From positions 1 to 8,521 of the forward strand of contig JAFGNC010000197.1 of assembly GCA_016927175.1 (NCBI GenBank): a stretch of 8,521 bases of DNA. The letters run 5' to 3'. The DNA is from Gammaproteobacteria bacterium. GTDB lineage: Bacteria; Pseudomonadota; Gammaproteobacteria; Steroidobacterales; Rariloculaceae. The notes under the pieces were generated by a model. That model searched no databases. It was not told the DNA's origin and saw only the letters and a program-made list of their open reading frames with translations. The position numbers and the translations under genes are program-made. Positions 1 to 7,554 of this stretch are shown here, in pieces (the stretch's first letter is position 1; the number at the start of each line of letters is the position of its first letter).

Positions 1-46
1 GGGGTCAGGGCCCTTTTCCTGCGAAAAAGGGCCCTGACCCCTTTTT
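1..46 (+). repeat. Perfect inverted repeat with trailing T-run (REP-like palindrome and/or intrinsic terminator)
   Basis: The arms GGGGTCAGGGCCCTTTT (1-17) and AAAAGGGCCCTGACCCC (25-41) are exact reverse complements around a 7-nt loop, and TTTTT follows at 42-46. Each arm also contains the self-complementary octamer AGGGCCCT (7-14 and 28-35). Read on the plus strand, this is a textbook rho-independent terminator for a gene lying left of the window. Read on the minus strand, it begins 5 nt after the kynA stop codon and could end that transcript or protect its 3' end; the A-rich arm edge gives U residues inside the stem. From memory, GGGGTCAG(A/G)GCCCTTTT-type palindromes occur as dispersed repeats in proteobacterial genomes, often near REP-associated (Y1) transposases. 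That identity is an inference, and no second copy lies in this window. Confidence 0.75.
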
Positions 47-922
47 CTATGGGCCGATACGCGTGCGGACTTCCGTCAGCTCCGGAAAGAACGAAACGTC
101 GAGCGCCTTCTTCAGGAATTTGACGCCGGCGGTACCCGCCGTGCCGGCTTTGAAGCCGATGATCCGCTCGACCGTCTTCATGTGGTGGAAGCGCCAGGCC
201 TGAAAGTTGATCTCGATGTCGACCAGGCGCTCGCAGACCTCGTAGGCCGCCCAGTATTCGTCCGGGTGCTCGTAGATGACCTGGAAGACGTCGACGACAC
301 CGGGGTGGTGCTCGTAACGCTCGCTCCAGTCGCGTTCCACGCGCTCGAGCGGCACGCGGTGCCCGACGCGGTACAGATATCGCAGGAACTCGTCGTACAG
401 GCTCGGGCTCTCGAGCGCGCGCTTCAGCTGCCTGTAGTACTCGAGATGGTGGCGGAACATCGGCACCAGGTCCCGCGCCTTGTTGCCGAGCTTGAACTCG
501 AGCACGCGGTACTGCGGCGACTGAAAGCCCGAAGCCGTGCCGAGCCGGTCGCGGAACTCCGCGTACGCCTTCGGCGTCAGCGTCGCGAGCACGTCCCACT
601 GCGCCGTCAGCTGCCGCTGCACGACCGTGACGCGAGACAGCGTCTTGATGCTGCGCGCCAGCTCGTCCTGCTTCAGGCATTCGATTGCGGCCTCGATCTC
701 GTGCAGCACGAGCTTGAACCACAGCTCCGCGACCTGATGCTGAATGATGAACAGCATCTCGTCGTGGTGCTCGGGCTCCGTGACGGGCTTTTGCGCACTG
801 AGCAGCGTGTCGAGCTGAAGATAGGTGTCGTAACGGACGCCGCGGCTCGAGGAGTCGGCGTCGCCGCCGCGGCCGGCCGAGATCGGCGCCGCCTGCTTTT
901 CTTCGCCCGTCTTTGTCGTCAT
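47..922 (-). CDS. kynA: Tryptophan 2,3-dioxygenase
   Basis: This cytosolic haem enzyme oxidatively opens the indole ring of L-tryptophan to N-formylkynurenine, the first step of the kynurenine pathway. The product is 291 aa, close to the usual bacterial length of about 280-300. Visible landmarks match the Xanthomonas enzyme with a constant offset of 7: FIIQH at 58-62 (substrate-pocket Phe58 and distal His62), YAEFR at 120-124 (Tyr120, Arg124 contacting the substrate carboxylate), SGFQSPQYR at 131-139, the proximal haem ligand His247 in WRFHHMKT, and Thr261 in the GTAGTAG loop. The first 28 or so residues are polar, low in complexity and probably disordered. The ATG at 922 was chosen because AGGAAG lies about 5 nt upstream. 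An in-frame ATG at 1018 would add 32 residues unlike the family. It is transcribed divergently from the glutamate dehydrogenase gene. No kynB or kynU is in view. Confidence 0.96.
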   Translation of the reverse strand: MTTKTGEEKQAAPISAGRGGDADSSSRGVRYDTYLQLDTLLSAQKPVTEPEHHDEMLFIIQHQVAELWFKLVLHEIEAAIECLKQDELARSIKTLSRVTVVQRQLTAQWDVLATLTPKAYAEFRDRLGTASGFQSPQYRVLEFKLGNKARDLVPMFRHHLEYYRQLKRALESPSLYDEFLRYLYRVGHRVPLERVERDWSERYEHHPGVVDVFQVIYEHPDEYWAAYEVCERLVDIEINFQAWRFHHMKTVERIIGFKAGTAGTAGVKFLKKALDVSFFPELTEVRTRIGP

Positions 923-1148
923 GCTGTCTTCCTGGACCGGCCCCCCGCGGGGCCGCTGACCTTTCGCGGCCGTCGAGTTTAACCCGTCGGCCCGTATCGG
1001 AGAAAATCGGGGGAGCAAGTCGAAACGATGACCGGATCGAACCGCCGCGGGCGCGCAAGCGCCGGAATTCGCCGCCGCCGCGCTACCCCTTGAGTTTCAA
1101 CGTCAGTTCCGTCACTCAGATCTCGTCGAACCGTCACCTACCGTTCCC
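923..1148. promoter_or_regulatory. Divergent intergenic region between kynA and the glutamate dehydrogenase gene
   Basis: These 226 bp must hold the start signals for both flanking genes. On the minus strand, TAAACT (976-981) with a poor -35 (999-1004, TTCTCC, 17-bp spacer) is a weak sigma70-like candidate for kynA, 54 nt upstream of its ATG. On the plus strand, TTGAGT (1090-1095) could be a -35 for the dehydrogenase, but no convincing -10 follows. A GC-rich 7-bp hairpin lies at 938-955, directly upstream of the kynA ribosome binding site. No Shine-Dalgarno sequence is evident before the dehydrogenase ATG at 1149. An open frame crosses the region on the plus strand (913-1158), but it has no recognisable protein character. 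The promoter assignments are tentative. Confidence 0.45.
938..955 (-). promoter_or_regulatory. GC-rich stem-loop in the kynA leader
   Basis: CGGCCCC (938-944) and GGGGCCG (949-955) pair perfectly across a 4-nt loop. In the kynA mRNA this 7-bp all-G/C stem would finish only a few bases before the AGGAAG ribosome binding site, so it could affect translation initiation. It may also be a by-product of high GC content. Confidence 0.35.
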
Positions 1149-4100
1149 ATGCGCATAAAACAATCCAGTGCGCCCGCCCGGCAGCAGGCGGCGGCGCACG
1201 GCCAGCGTCTCGATACTTTGGCCGCTAAAGGCTCCCGGCTGAAAGCCGCGCCCGAGCTCCCCGTCGACCGGAAGCGCTTCCTGAAGCTCTACTATGCGCA
1301 GGTCGCACCCGAGGATCTATCCGAAGATCCCGCAGCGCTGGCCGCGGCCGCGCTCGACCATGTCGCGTGGGCCGGGACCCGCCGCCGGGGCACGGCGAAG
1401 ATCCGCGCCTTCAACCCGACCGTCGAACATAACGGCTGGACGTCGCGGCACACGATCGTCGAGATGGTCAACGACGACATGCCGTTCCTGGTCGATTCGG
1501 TGACGATGACGCTCGACACCCTCGGGCACTCGATCCACATCACGATCCACCCGATGCTGAGGATCGAGCGCGACGGCCGCGGCGTGCTGACAGGGCTCGG
1601 CGGGGGTCGCGAAGAGTCGCCGCGCGCGCGTACCGAGTCGTTCATCCATATCGAGATCTCCCGGCAGACCGACCCTAAGGTGCTGCGGCGGATCGAGACG
1701 GAGCTCGCCGCGACGCTGCGCGACGTCAGGATCGCGGTCGCGGACTGGCAGGCGATGCTCGCGCGGCTGCGGGAGGCGACCGACGAGCTGCGCGAGGCGG
1801 ACGGCCCCCCGCCGGACCTGCAGCAGGAGTCGTGCGAATTTCTCGAATGGCTCGCGGACGATCACTTCACGCTGCTCGGCTACCGGGAGTACGAGCTCGA
1901 GCGCGGCCGTTCCGAGGACGTGCTGCGCATCATCGAAGGCACGGGCCTCGGCATCCTGCGCGAACGCGGGAAGCTGCCCGAGCCGTCGATCCTGACGGGC
2001 CCCGCGCGCGCCGAGGCGCGCTCGAAGCAACCGCTCGTGATCACGAAGGCCAACACGCGCTCGCGCGTCCACCGCCCCGCCCTGCTCGATTACGTCAGCG
2101 TCAAGGTCTTCGACGAACGAGGGCGGCCGTATCGCGAGCGGCGCTTTCTCGGCCTGTTCACGTCATCGGCCTACAACGAGATGCCGCGCGACATCCCGCT
2201 GCTGCGGCTCAAGGCCGCCCGGCTGCTCGAGCTCGCTGACGTCGAGCCGCGCAGCCACCGCGGCAAGATGCTGCAGCACATCGTCGACACGTTCCCGCGC
2301 GACGACCTGTTCCAGGCCTCCCTCGACGATCTCGTGCGGATCAGCAACGGCATTCTGGCCCTGCAGGAGCGGCGGCGAATACGCCTGTTCTGCCGCCGCG
2401 ATCCCTTCGGCCGGTTCTATTCGTGCCTCGTCTATCTGCCGCGCGATCAGTACAGCGGCCGCGCGCGACGGCGCATCGAGCAGATCCTGCTCGACGGGCT
2501 GCGCGGCACGTCGGTCGAAGCGGCGGTCACGATGACCGAGTCCGCGCTCGCGCGGCTCAGCGTCAACGTTCGAACGGATCCGGAGGCGCCGGTCCTGCGG
2601 AACATGGGCAGGCTCGAGTCGCAGATCGAGGCCGCGATCGTCGGCTGGCAGGATCGGCTGCGCGCGGAGCTGCTCGAGCGGCTGCCCGAGGACGAAGCGC
2701 TTGCGCTGTACAACCGCTTCGCGGACCGCTTCTCGGCGGGCTATCGGGAAGAGGTGTCGCCCGAGCGCGCCAGCGAGGATCTGTCGAAGGTCGCGCGCGT
2801 CGCGGACGGAGCGAGCCGCCTCGAGATGGCCATGTTCCAGCCGGAGGGGCCGGGCCGGCGGCTGCGCTTCTCGACGTTCTCGCCGGACAGGCTCCCGCTG
2901 TACGTCGCGCTGCAGATCCTCGAGAACATGGGCCTCAAGGTGCTCGGCGAGCAGGTCTACTCTGCACGGCCGGAAGGCGGCGAGGTGTGGATCCAGGAGT
3001 TCGACGTCGAGCTGCACACCGACCAGCCCGTCGACGCGACCGCGGTCGCCGATCGCTTCATGGAGTGCTTCGAGCGCGTGCTGCGCGGCGAGGCCGACAA
3101 CGACGGCTTCAACAGCTTCGTCGTGCTGGCCGGCATCGGCTGGCGCGACGCGCTCGTGCTGCGTGCATACGGCAAGTACCTCGCGCAGACCGGCATGCGC
3201 TTCAGCCTCGCCTACGTGCAGGAAGTGCTGGCGCGCTATCCGCTGCTCGCGTCGACGCTCGTAGCGCGCTTCAGGGCGCTGTTCGACCCGGAGCTCTCCG
3301 TCGAAGAGCGCGCTGCCGCCGACGCACGTCACGAGAAGGTGCTGAAAGCCGAGCTCGGCCGGATCTCGAACCTCGACGAGGATCGCATCCTGCGGGCCTT
3401 CGCCGCGGCCGTCAACGCGACGCTGCGCACGAACTTCTTCCGGACGGGCGGCGACGGAGAGCCGAAGCCGTATCTGTCGTTCAAGCTCGACTCCGCCAAG
3501 GTCGCGGACCTGCCGAAGCCGAGGCCGATGTTCGAGGCGTTCGTTTATTCGCAGCGTGTGGAGGGCGTGCACCTGCGCATGAGCCGCGTCGCGCGCGGCG
3601 GCATCCGCTGGTCCGACCGGCGCGAGGACTTCCGTACCGAGGTGCTCGGCCTGATGAAGGCGCAGCAGGTCAAGAACACGGTCATCGTTCCGAACGGCGC
3701 CAAAGGCGGATTCGTCTGCAAGCGCCTGCCCGTCGGCGACCGCGAAGCCCAGCAGCGCGAGGTCGTCGGCTGCTACGAGACCTTCATTCGCGGCCTGCTC
3801 GATGTGACGGACAACATCGTCGACGATCGCGTCGTGAAGCCGCCGCAGGTCGTGACTCGCGACCCGGACGACCCCTACCTCGTCGTCGCCGCGGACAAGG
3901 GCACTGCGACCTTCTCCGACATCGCGAACGGCCTGGCCGCCGAATACGACTTCTGGCTCGGGGACGCCTTCGCGTCCGGCGGCTCGGCCGGCTATGACCA
4001 CAAGGAGATGGGCATCACCGCCCGAGGCGCCTGGGAATCCGTCAAGCGGCATTTCCGGGAGATGGGGCGCGATACGCAGAAGGAGCCGTTCACGGTCGTC

Positions 4101-5984
4101 GGCATCGGCGACATGTCCGGCGACGTCTTCGGCAACGGCATGCTGCGATCGACCGAGATTCGGCTGATCGCGGCATTCGATCACCGGCACATCTTCGTCG
4201 ATCCCGACCCCGACCCCGCCGTGAGCTTCGAGGAGCGGCGGCGGCTTTTCGAGCTGCCGCGCTCGACCTGGGAGGACTACGACCGCAAGAAGCTTTCGAA
4301 AGGCGGCGGCGTCTACTCGCGCCAGAGCAAGGCCATCAAGCTGCACGCGGCCGCGCGCGCGCGGCTCGGCATCGACACCGATACGGTGACTCCGCCCGAG
4401 CTGATCCGCGCCGTGCTCGCCGCCGACGTCGATCTGCTGTGGAACGGCGGCATCGGCACGTACGTCAAGGCGAGCGACGAGTCTAACCAGAGCGCCGGCG
4501 ATCCCACCAACGACGCCGTGCGCGTCAGCGGCAAGGACCTGAAGTGCCGCGTCGTCGGCGAAGGCGGGAACCTCGGCTTCACGCAGCTCGGCCGCATCGA
4601 GTACGCCCTGAGAGGCGGCCGCATCAACACCGACTTCATCGACAACTCGGGCGGCGTCGACTCCTCCGACCGCGAGGTCAACATCAAGATCCTGCTGAAC
4701 GGCGCCATGAAGCGCGGCGAGCTGACGAGGCCGCGCCGCAACCGCCTGCTCGCGTCGATGACGGACGAAGTCGCCGACCTCGTGCTGCAGAACAACTACG
4801 GCCAGACGCAGGCGCTGTCGATGATGAGCGCCCGCTCGCTCGAGCGGCTCGGCGAGCACCAGCGCCTGATCCGCGTGCTCGAGGCGCAGAACCTGCTCGA
4901 CCGCGCGGTCGAGTTCCTGCCGAGCGACGAGCAGATCGAGGAGCGCCGCAAGGCGGGACGGGGCCTGACGCGGCCCGAGCTTGCCGTGGTGTTGAGCTAC
5001 TCGAAGATCCAGCTGACGGCGAGCCTCGTCGACAGCGACATTCCGGACGATGCGTACTGCTCGAAAGAGCTCGAGCTCTACTTCCCGAAGGTGCTGCAGC
5101 AGCGTTTCGAGCCGCTGATTCAGACTCACCGGCTGCGTCGCGAGATCATCGCGATGCTGATCTCCGGCAGCATGATCAACCGCATGGGACCGTTCTTCGT
5201 GCTGCGGGCTCGCGACGAGGTCGGCGCGAGCTCGGCGCAGGTCGCGCGCGCGTACTCGATCGTGCGCGAAGTGTTCGGCCTGCGGTCGCTGTGGCGCAGC
5301 ATCGAGGCGCTGGACTACCAGGTGCCCGCCGAGATGCAGTACTCGACCGTGTTCCAGATCAGCCGCATGGCGCGCCGTGCCGTGTACTGGTTCCTGCAGC
5401 GGTATCCCAGCAGTCTCGACATCGTGCCGACGATCGAGCGCTTCAGACCCGGAGTCGCGCGCGTGCAGGAATCGCTTGCGAAAGTCCTGTCCGGCGGAGC
5501 CGAGCAGCGTTTCGACGCCGATCTCGCGCGCTTCGACGAGGCCGGGCTCCCGCGCTCGATCGCGAAGCAGATCGCGTCGCTGACGGTCATGACGCAGCTG
5601 CTGGAGATCGTGAAGCTTGCGAACGACCGCGGCATCGACCCGTCGGACGTCGCGCGGGCGCATTTCGAGCTCGGAGCGAAGCTGCGGCTCGACTGGATCC
5701 GCGACCGGATAGAGGCGCTCGACGTCGACAACTACTGGCAGGCGCTCGCGCGCGGTCAGCTGCTCGAGACGCTGACGCGCGAGCATCGGGACGTGCTGAG
5801 CAGCATCGTCGCCGGAGCCGGCGGCGGCGATCTGAAGGCGGCGGTCGACACGTGGCTCGCGACAACGTCGGACGGCATCGCGCGCGTGCAGAACGTCATC
5901 GACGACATGCGGGGGACGGGCGTCGCCGACTTCGCGACCCTGAGCGTCGCGCTGCGCGAGGTGGAGCGGCTGCGGCGGGTATGA
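1149..5984 (+). CDS. gdhB: NAD-specific glutamate dehydrogenase, large (GDH-180) class
   Basis: The enzyme oxidatively deaminates L-glutamate to 2-oxoglutarate and ammonium with NAD+, a catabolic cytosolic reaction. At 1611 aa it matches the roughly 1600-residue class known from Streptomyces clavuligerus and Pseudomonas aeruginosa (Bac_GDH family). The N-terminal ~650 residues are the regulatory part with ACT-like segments, the first near 101-145 (VEMVNDDMPFLVDSV). The catalytic core has GGIRWSDRREDFRTEV (from 817), PNGAKGG with the likely catalytic Lys852, GYDHKEMGITARGAW (948-962), GIGDMSGDVFGNGM (985-998), WNGGIGTYV (from 1098) and VVGEGGNLGFTQLGRIEY (from 1135). A helical C-terminal domain follows to 1611. 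The ATG at 1149 is the only plausible start nearby, but it lacks a clear Shine-Dalgarno sequence. The frame is intact. It may be read through into gpmA, 49 bp downstream. The symbol follows Pseudomonas usage; other genomes simply write gdh. Confidence 0.96.
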   Translation: MRIKQSSAPARQQAAAHGQRLDTLAAKGSRLKAAPELPVDRKRFLKLYYAQVAPEDLSEDPAALAAAALDHVAWAGTRRRGTAKIRAFNPTVEHNGWTSRHTIVEMVNDDMPFLVDSVTMTLDTLGHSIHITIHPMLRIERDGRGVLTGLGGGREESPRARTESFIHIEISRQTDPKVLRRIETELAATLRDVRIAVADWQAMLARLREATDELREADGPPPDLQQESCEFLEWLADDHFTLLGYREYELERGRSEDVLRIIEGTGLGILRERGKLPEPSILTGPARAEARSKQPLVITKANTRSRVHRPALLDYVSVKVFDERGRPYRERRFLGLFTSSAYNEMPRDIPLLRLKAARLLELADVEPRSHRGKMLQHIVDTFPRDDLFQASLDDLVRISNGILALQERRRIRLFCRRDPFGRFYSCLVYLPRDQYSGRARRRIEQILLDGLRGTSVEAAVTMTESALARLSVNVRTDPEAPVLRNMGRLESQIEAAIVGWQDRLRAELLERLPEDEALALYNRFADRFSAGYREEVSPERASEDLSKVARVADGASRLEMAMFQPEGPGRRLRFSTFSPDRLPLYVALQILENMGLKVLGEQVYSARPEGGEVWIQEFDVELHTDQPVDATAVADRFMECFERVLRGEADNDGFNSFVVLAGIGWRDALVLRAYGKYLAQTGMRFSLAYVQEVLARYPLLASTLVARFRALFDPELSVEERAAADARHEKVLKAELGRISNLDEDRILRAFAAAVNATLRTNFFRTGGDGEPKPYLSFKLDSAKVADLPKPRPMFEAFVYSQRVEGVHLRMSRVARGGIRWSDRREDFRTEVLGLMKAQQVKNTVIVPNGAKGGFVCKRLPVGDREAQQREVVGCYETFIRGLLDVTDNIVDDRVVKPPQVVTRDPDDPYLVVAADKGTATFSDIANGLAAEYDFWLGDAFASGGSAGYDHKEMGITARGAWESVKRHFREMGRDTQKEPFTVVGIGDMSGDVFGNGMLRSTEIRLIAAFDHRHIFVDPDPDPAVSFEERRRLFELPRSTWEDYDRKKLSKGGGVYSRQSKAIKLHAAARARLGIDTDTVTPPELIRAVLAADVDLLWNGGIGTYVKASDESNQSAGDPTNDAVRVSGKDLKCRVVGEGGNLGFTQLGRIEYALRGGRINTDFIDNSGGVDSSDREVNIKILLNGAMKRGELTRPRRNRLLASMTDEVADLVLQNNYGQTQALSMMSARSLERLGEHQRLIRVLEAQNLLDRAVEFLPSDEQIEERRKAGRGLTRPELAVVLSYSKIQLTASLVDSDIPDDAYCSKELELYFPKVLQQRFEPLIQTHRLRREIIAMLISGSMINRMGPFFVLRARDEVGASSAQVARAYSIVREVFGLRSLWRSIEALDYQVPAEMQYSTVFQISRMARRAVYWFLQRYPSSLDIVPTIERFRPGVARVQESLAKVLSGGAEQRFDADLARFDEAGLPRSIAKQIASLTVMTQLLEIVKLANDRGIDPSDVARAHFELGAKLRLDWIRDRIEALDVDNYWQALARGQLLETLTREHRDVLSSIVAGAGGGDLKAAVDTWLATTSDGIARVQNVIDDMRGTGVADFATLSVALREVERLRRV

Positions 5985-6033
5985 GTCGGCCGCGCCTTGA
6001 TCTGCGCCCGCCGACACCGAACAATAGCCAGCC

Positions 6034-6816
6034 ATGAACAACAGAACCCGCGCCGAGCTCGGCAAACTCGTCCTGGTCCGTCACGGCCAAAGCGACTGGA
6101 ACCTGAAGAACCTGTTCACCGGCTGGACCGACGTCGACCTGACCGAACAAGGCATCCGCGAGGCCCGCGACGCGGGCCGCACGCTGAAGGAAGCGGGGCT
6201 CACGTTCGACATCGCCTTCACGTCCGTGCTCGTCCGCGCGATCCGCACGCTGTGGCTCGTGCTCGACGAGATGGACCTGATGTGGATTCCCGTCGAGCGT
6301 CACTGGCGGCTCAACGAGCGGCACTACGGTGCGCTCCAGGGCCTCGACAAGGCCGAGACCGCGGCCAGGCACGGCGCCGAACAGGTCAAGATCTGGCGCC
6401 GCAGCTACGACATCCCTCCCCCGCCGCTCGAACCCGACGACGCGCGCCACCCGAGCCACGATCCGCGCTATGCCGAGCTGCCGGCGACTGCGGTGCCGGC
6501 CACCGAATCCCTGAAGACGACGCTTGCGCGCGTGCAGCCCTACTGGGAAGACCGCATCGTCGCGGAGCTGCGCAACGGGCGTAACGTGCTGGTCGCGGCC
6601 CACGGCAACAGCCTGCGCGCGATGGTCAAGATGCTCGAGAGCATCTCCGACGAGGAGATCGTCGGGCTCAACATCCCGACCGGCGTGCCGCGCCTGTACG
6701 AGCTCGACCACGGCCTCGAGCCTGTGCGCGCCGAGTACCTCGGCGATCAGGAAGCCATCGCGGCCGCCGCGCAGGCCGTCGCGAACCAGGCCGCCGCGAA
6801 CCGACCCAAGGCCTGA
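6034..6816 (+). CDS. gpmA: 2,3-bisphosphoglycerate-dependent phosphoglycerate mutase
   Basis: This cytosolic glycolytic and gluconeogenic enzyme interconverts 3- and 2-phosphoglycerate through a phosphohistidine primed by 2,3-bisphosphoglycerate. The product is 260 aa; the E. coli enzyme is 250. The histidine-phosphatase fold is clear: LVRHGQSDWN with nucleophile His17, FTGWTDVDLTEQG just after, NERHYGALQGL with the proton-donor Glu95, RRSYDIPPPPLE, and AAHGNSLR with the second catalytic His190. The PPPLEPDD insertion is typical of the cofactor-dependent mutase rather than of the smaller phosphatases of this superfamily. The last ~22 residues are an alanine- and glutamine-rich tail (AIAAAAQAVANQAAANRPKA), probably flexible. 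No strong Shine-Dalgarno sequence precedes the ATG. It lies 49 bp after the dehydrogenase and 4 bp before the next gene, which suggests an operon. Confidence 0.96.
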   Translation: MNNRTRAELGKLVLVRHGQSDWNLKNLFTGWTDVDLTEQGIREARDAGRTLKEAGLTFDIAFTSVLVRAIRTLWLVLDEMDLMWIPVERHWRLNERHYGALQGLDKAETAARHGAEQVKIWRRSYDIPPPPLEPDDARHPSHDPRYAELPATAVPATESLKTTLARVQPYWEDRIVAELRNGRNVLVAAHGNSLRAMVKMLESISDEEIVGLNIPTGVPRLYELDHGLEPVRAEYLGDQEAIAAAAQAVANQAAANRPKA

Positions 6817-6820
6817 AGCG

Positions 6821-7342
6821 ATGCTGTACGACCTCGGCGAGTTCCGCGTTCAGACCATCGGTGATGAGTTCTTCGTCGCTCCGAGCGCGTCCGTGATCGG
6901 CCGGGTCAGCCTCGGCCGCGACGTCAGCGTCTGGTTCAACGCCGTGCTGCGCGGCGACAGCTCCGCGATCACGATCGGCGACCGCAGCAACGTGCAGGAC
7001 ACGGCCGTGATCCACGTCGACGGGGACGCGCCGACGGTCGTCGGCGCCGACGTCACGATCGGCCATGCGGCGACGGTGCACGGATGCACCGTCGGCGACT
7101 TCAGCCTCGTCGGGATCGGGGCGACGATCCTGAGCCACGCGGTGATCGGCAAGTACTGCATCATCGGCGCCAATGCGCTGATCACCGAGCGGAAGGAGTT
7201 TGCGGATCGGTCGCTGATCGTCGGTGTGCCGGCGAAACGCGTGCGTGAGGTGACCGACGAAGAGATGGAGATGCTGCGCGAGAGCGCTGCGCATTATGTC
7301 GAGCAGGGGCGGAGGTATCGGCGGGAACTGATGGCGCGGTAG
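6821..7342 (+). CDS. Gamma-carbonic anhydrase family protein (left-handed beta-helix, YrdA/PaaY type)
   Basis: The product is 173 aa, built largely of hexapeptide-type repeats (for example VIGRVSLGRDVSVWFNAV, and IGDRSNV through VVGADVTIGHAATVHGCTVGD), as expected for a trimeric left-handed beta-helix. The metal-site histidines of gamma carbonic anhydrases are all present: His65 (VIH), His82 (TIGH) and His87 (TVHG). The conserved Arg44-Gly45-Asp46, Asn57 and Gln59 are also there. A C-terminal helix begins near VTDEEMEML. The active-site glutamates and acidic loop of archaeal Cam are not seen, as in CamH- and YrdA-type proteins, so CO2 hydration is possible but not assured; some relatives are thioesterases or have no known activity. 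The ATG at 6821 follows the gpmA stop by 4 nt and fits the family start (LYDLGEF), so translational coupling is likely. Confidence 0.93.
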   Translation: MLYDLGEFRVQTIGDEFFVAPSASVIGRVSLGRDVSVWFNAVLRGDSSAITIGDRSNVQDTAVIHVDGDAPTVVGADVTIGHAATVHGCTVGDFSLVGIGATILSHAVIGKYCIIGANALITERKEFADRSLIVGVPAKRVREVTDEEMEMLRESAAHYVEQGRRYRRELMAR

Positions 7343-7517
7343 GCGCCGAGCTAGCAGCGGACGGAATGCGGGTCGACGCGGTCACGGTGCAGATGCGCCA
7401 AATTTTGCACGCCGCTCATGTCGGACGTAGCGCGACAGAGAGAGCGCCTCTGCGGCCGAAGGAGTGGTGGTAGCCGCGCGCAGCGAGACTGGTGCATCCA
7501 AAGCCCAAATATCTGTG

Positions 7518-7532
7518 TCCTAGTTCTTAGGA
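7518..7532 (+). promoter_or_regulatory. Short dyad TCCTA-N5-TAGGA upstream of the membrane protein gene
   Basis: TCCTA (7518-7522) and TAGGA (7528-7532) form a perfect 5-bp inverted repeat with a 5-bp centre, ending 22 bp before the ATG at 7555. The position suits an operator, a small leader hairpin, or part of a promoter. The right arm merges into the first of two GGAGAAG motifs. Function is not shown. Confidence 0.35.
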
Positions 7533-7543
7533 GAAGGCCCTTT

Positions 7544-7550
7544 GGAGAAG
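7544..7550 (+). promoter_or_regulatory. Ribosome binding site GGAGAAG (second of two copies)
   Basis: GGAGAAG at 7544-7550 ends 4 nt before the ATG at 7555 and fixes that start. An identical GGAGAAG sits 14 bp upstream at 7530-7536, so GGAGAAG followed by (G)CCC is tandemly repeated. The upstream copy is too far from the ATG to act directly and may be a standby site. Confidence 0.7.
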
Positions 7551-7554
7551 CCCG

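Larger units (their letters stand above)
7343..7554. other. Intergenic region between the gamma-CA gene and the DUF6249-like gene
   Basis: No supported gene lies in these 212 bp; short open frames here have no protein character. No classical terminator (GC stem plus T-run) is seen after 7342. The last ~60 bp are A/T-richer (CCCAAATATCTG near 7504-7514) and carry the dyad at 7518-7532, so a promoter for the downstream membrane protein/sigma factor pair probably lies here. I could not assign convincing -35 and -10 boxes. Confidence 0.5.

Noticed and set aside
182..982. 266-codon plus-strand frame opposite kynA
   Set aside because: Arg/Val/Leu/Asp-rich shadow of the kynA codons with no recognisable motif; kynA on the other strand is unambiguous.
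923..1018. Upstream ATG at 1018 that would lengthen KynA by 32 residues
   Set aside because: The extension is unlike the family, and the ATG at 922 has a well-placed AGGAAG ribosome binding site.
913..1158. 81-codon plus-strand frame across the divergent intergenic region
   Set aside because: Low-complexity Arg/Pro/Ser composition, and it overlaps both the kynA start and the dehydrogenase start; no support as a gene.
2423..3997. Long alternative plus-strand frames inside the dehydrogenase (also 4544-6037)
   Set aside because: Arg/Ala-rich translation typical of out-of-frame GC-rich DNA; the dehydrogenase frame carries all the family motifs.
5896..6711. 271-codon minus-strand frame opposite gpmA
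   Set aside because: Antisense shadow of a clear gpmA reading frame.
7387..7410. GTGCA...TGCAC inverted repeat as a terminator after the gamma-CA gene
   Set aside because: The arms are only 5 bp with a long loop and no T-run follows, so it is not convincing as a terminator.
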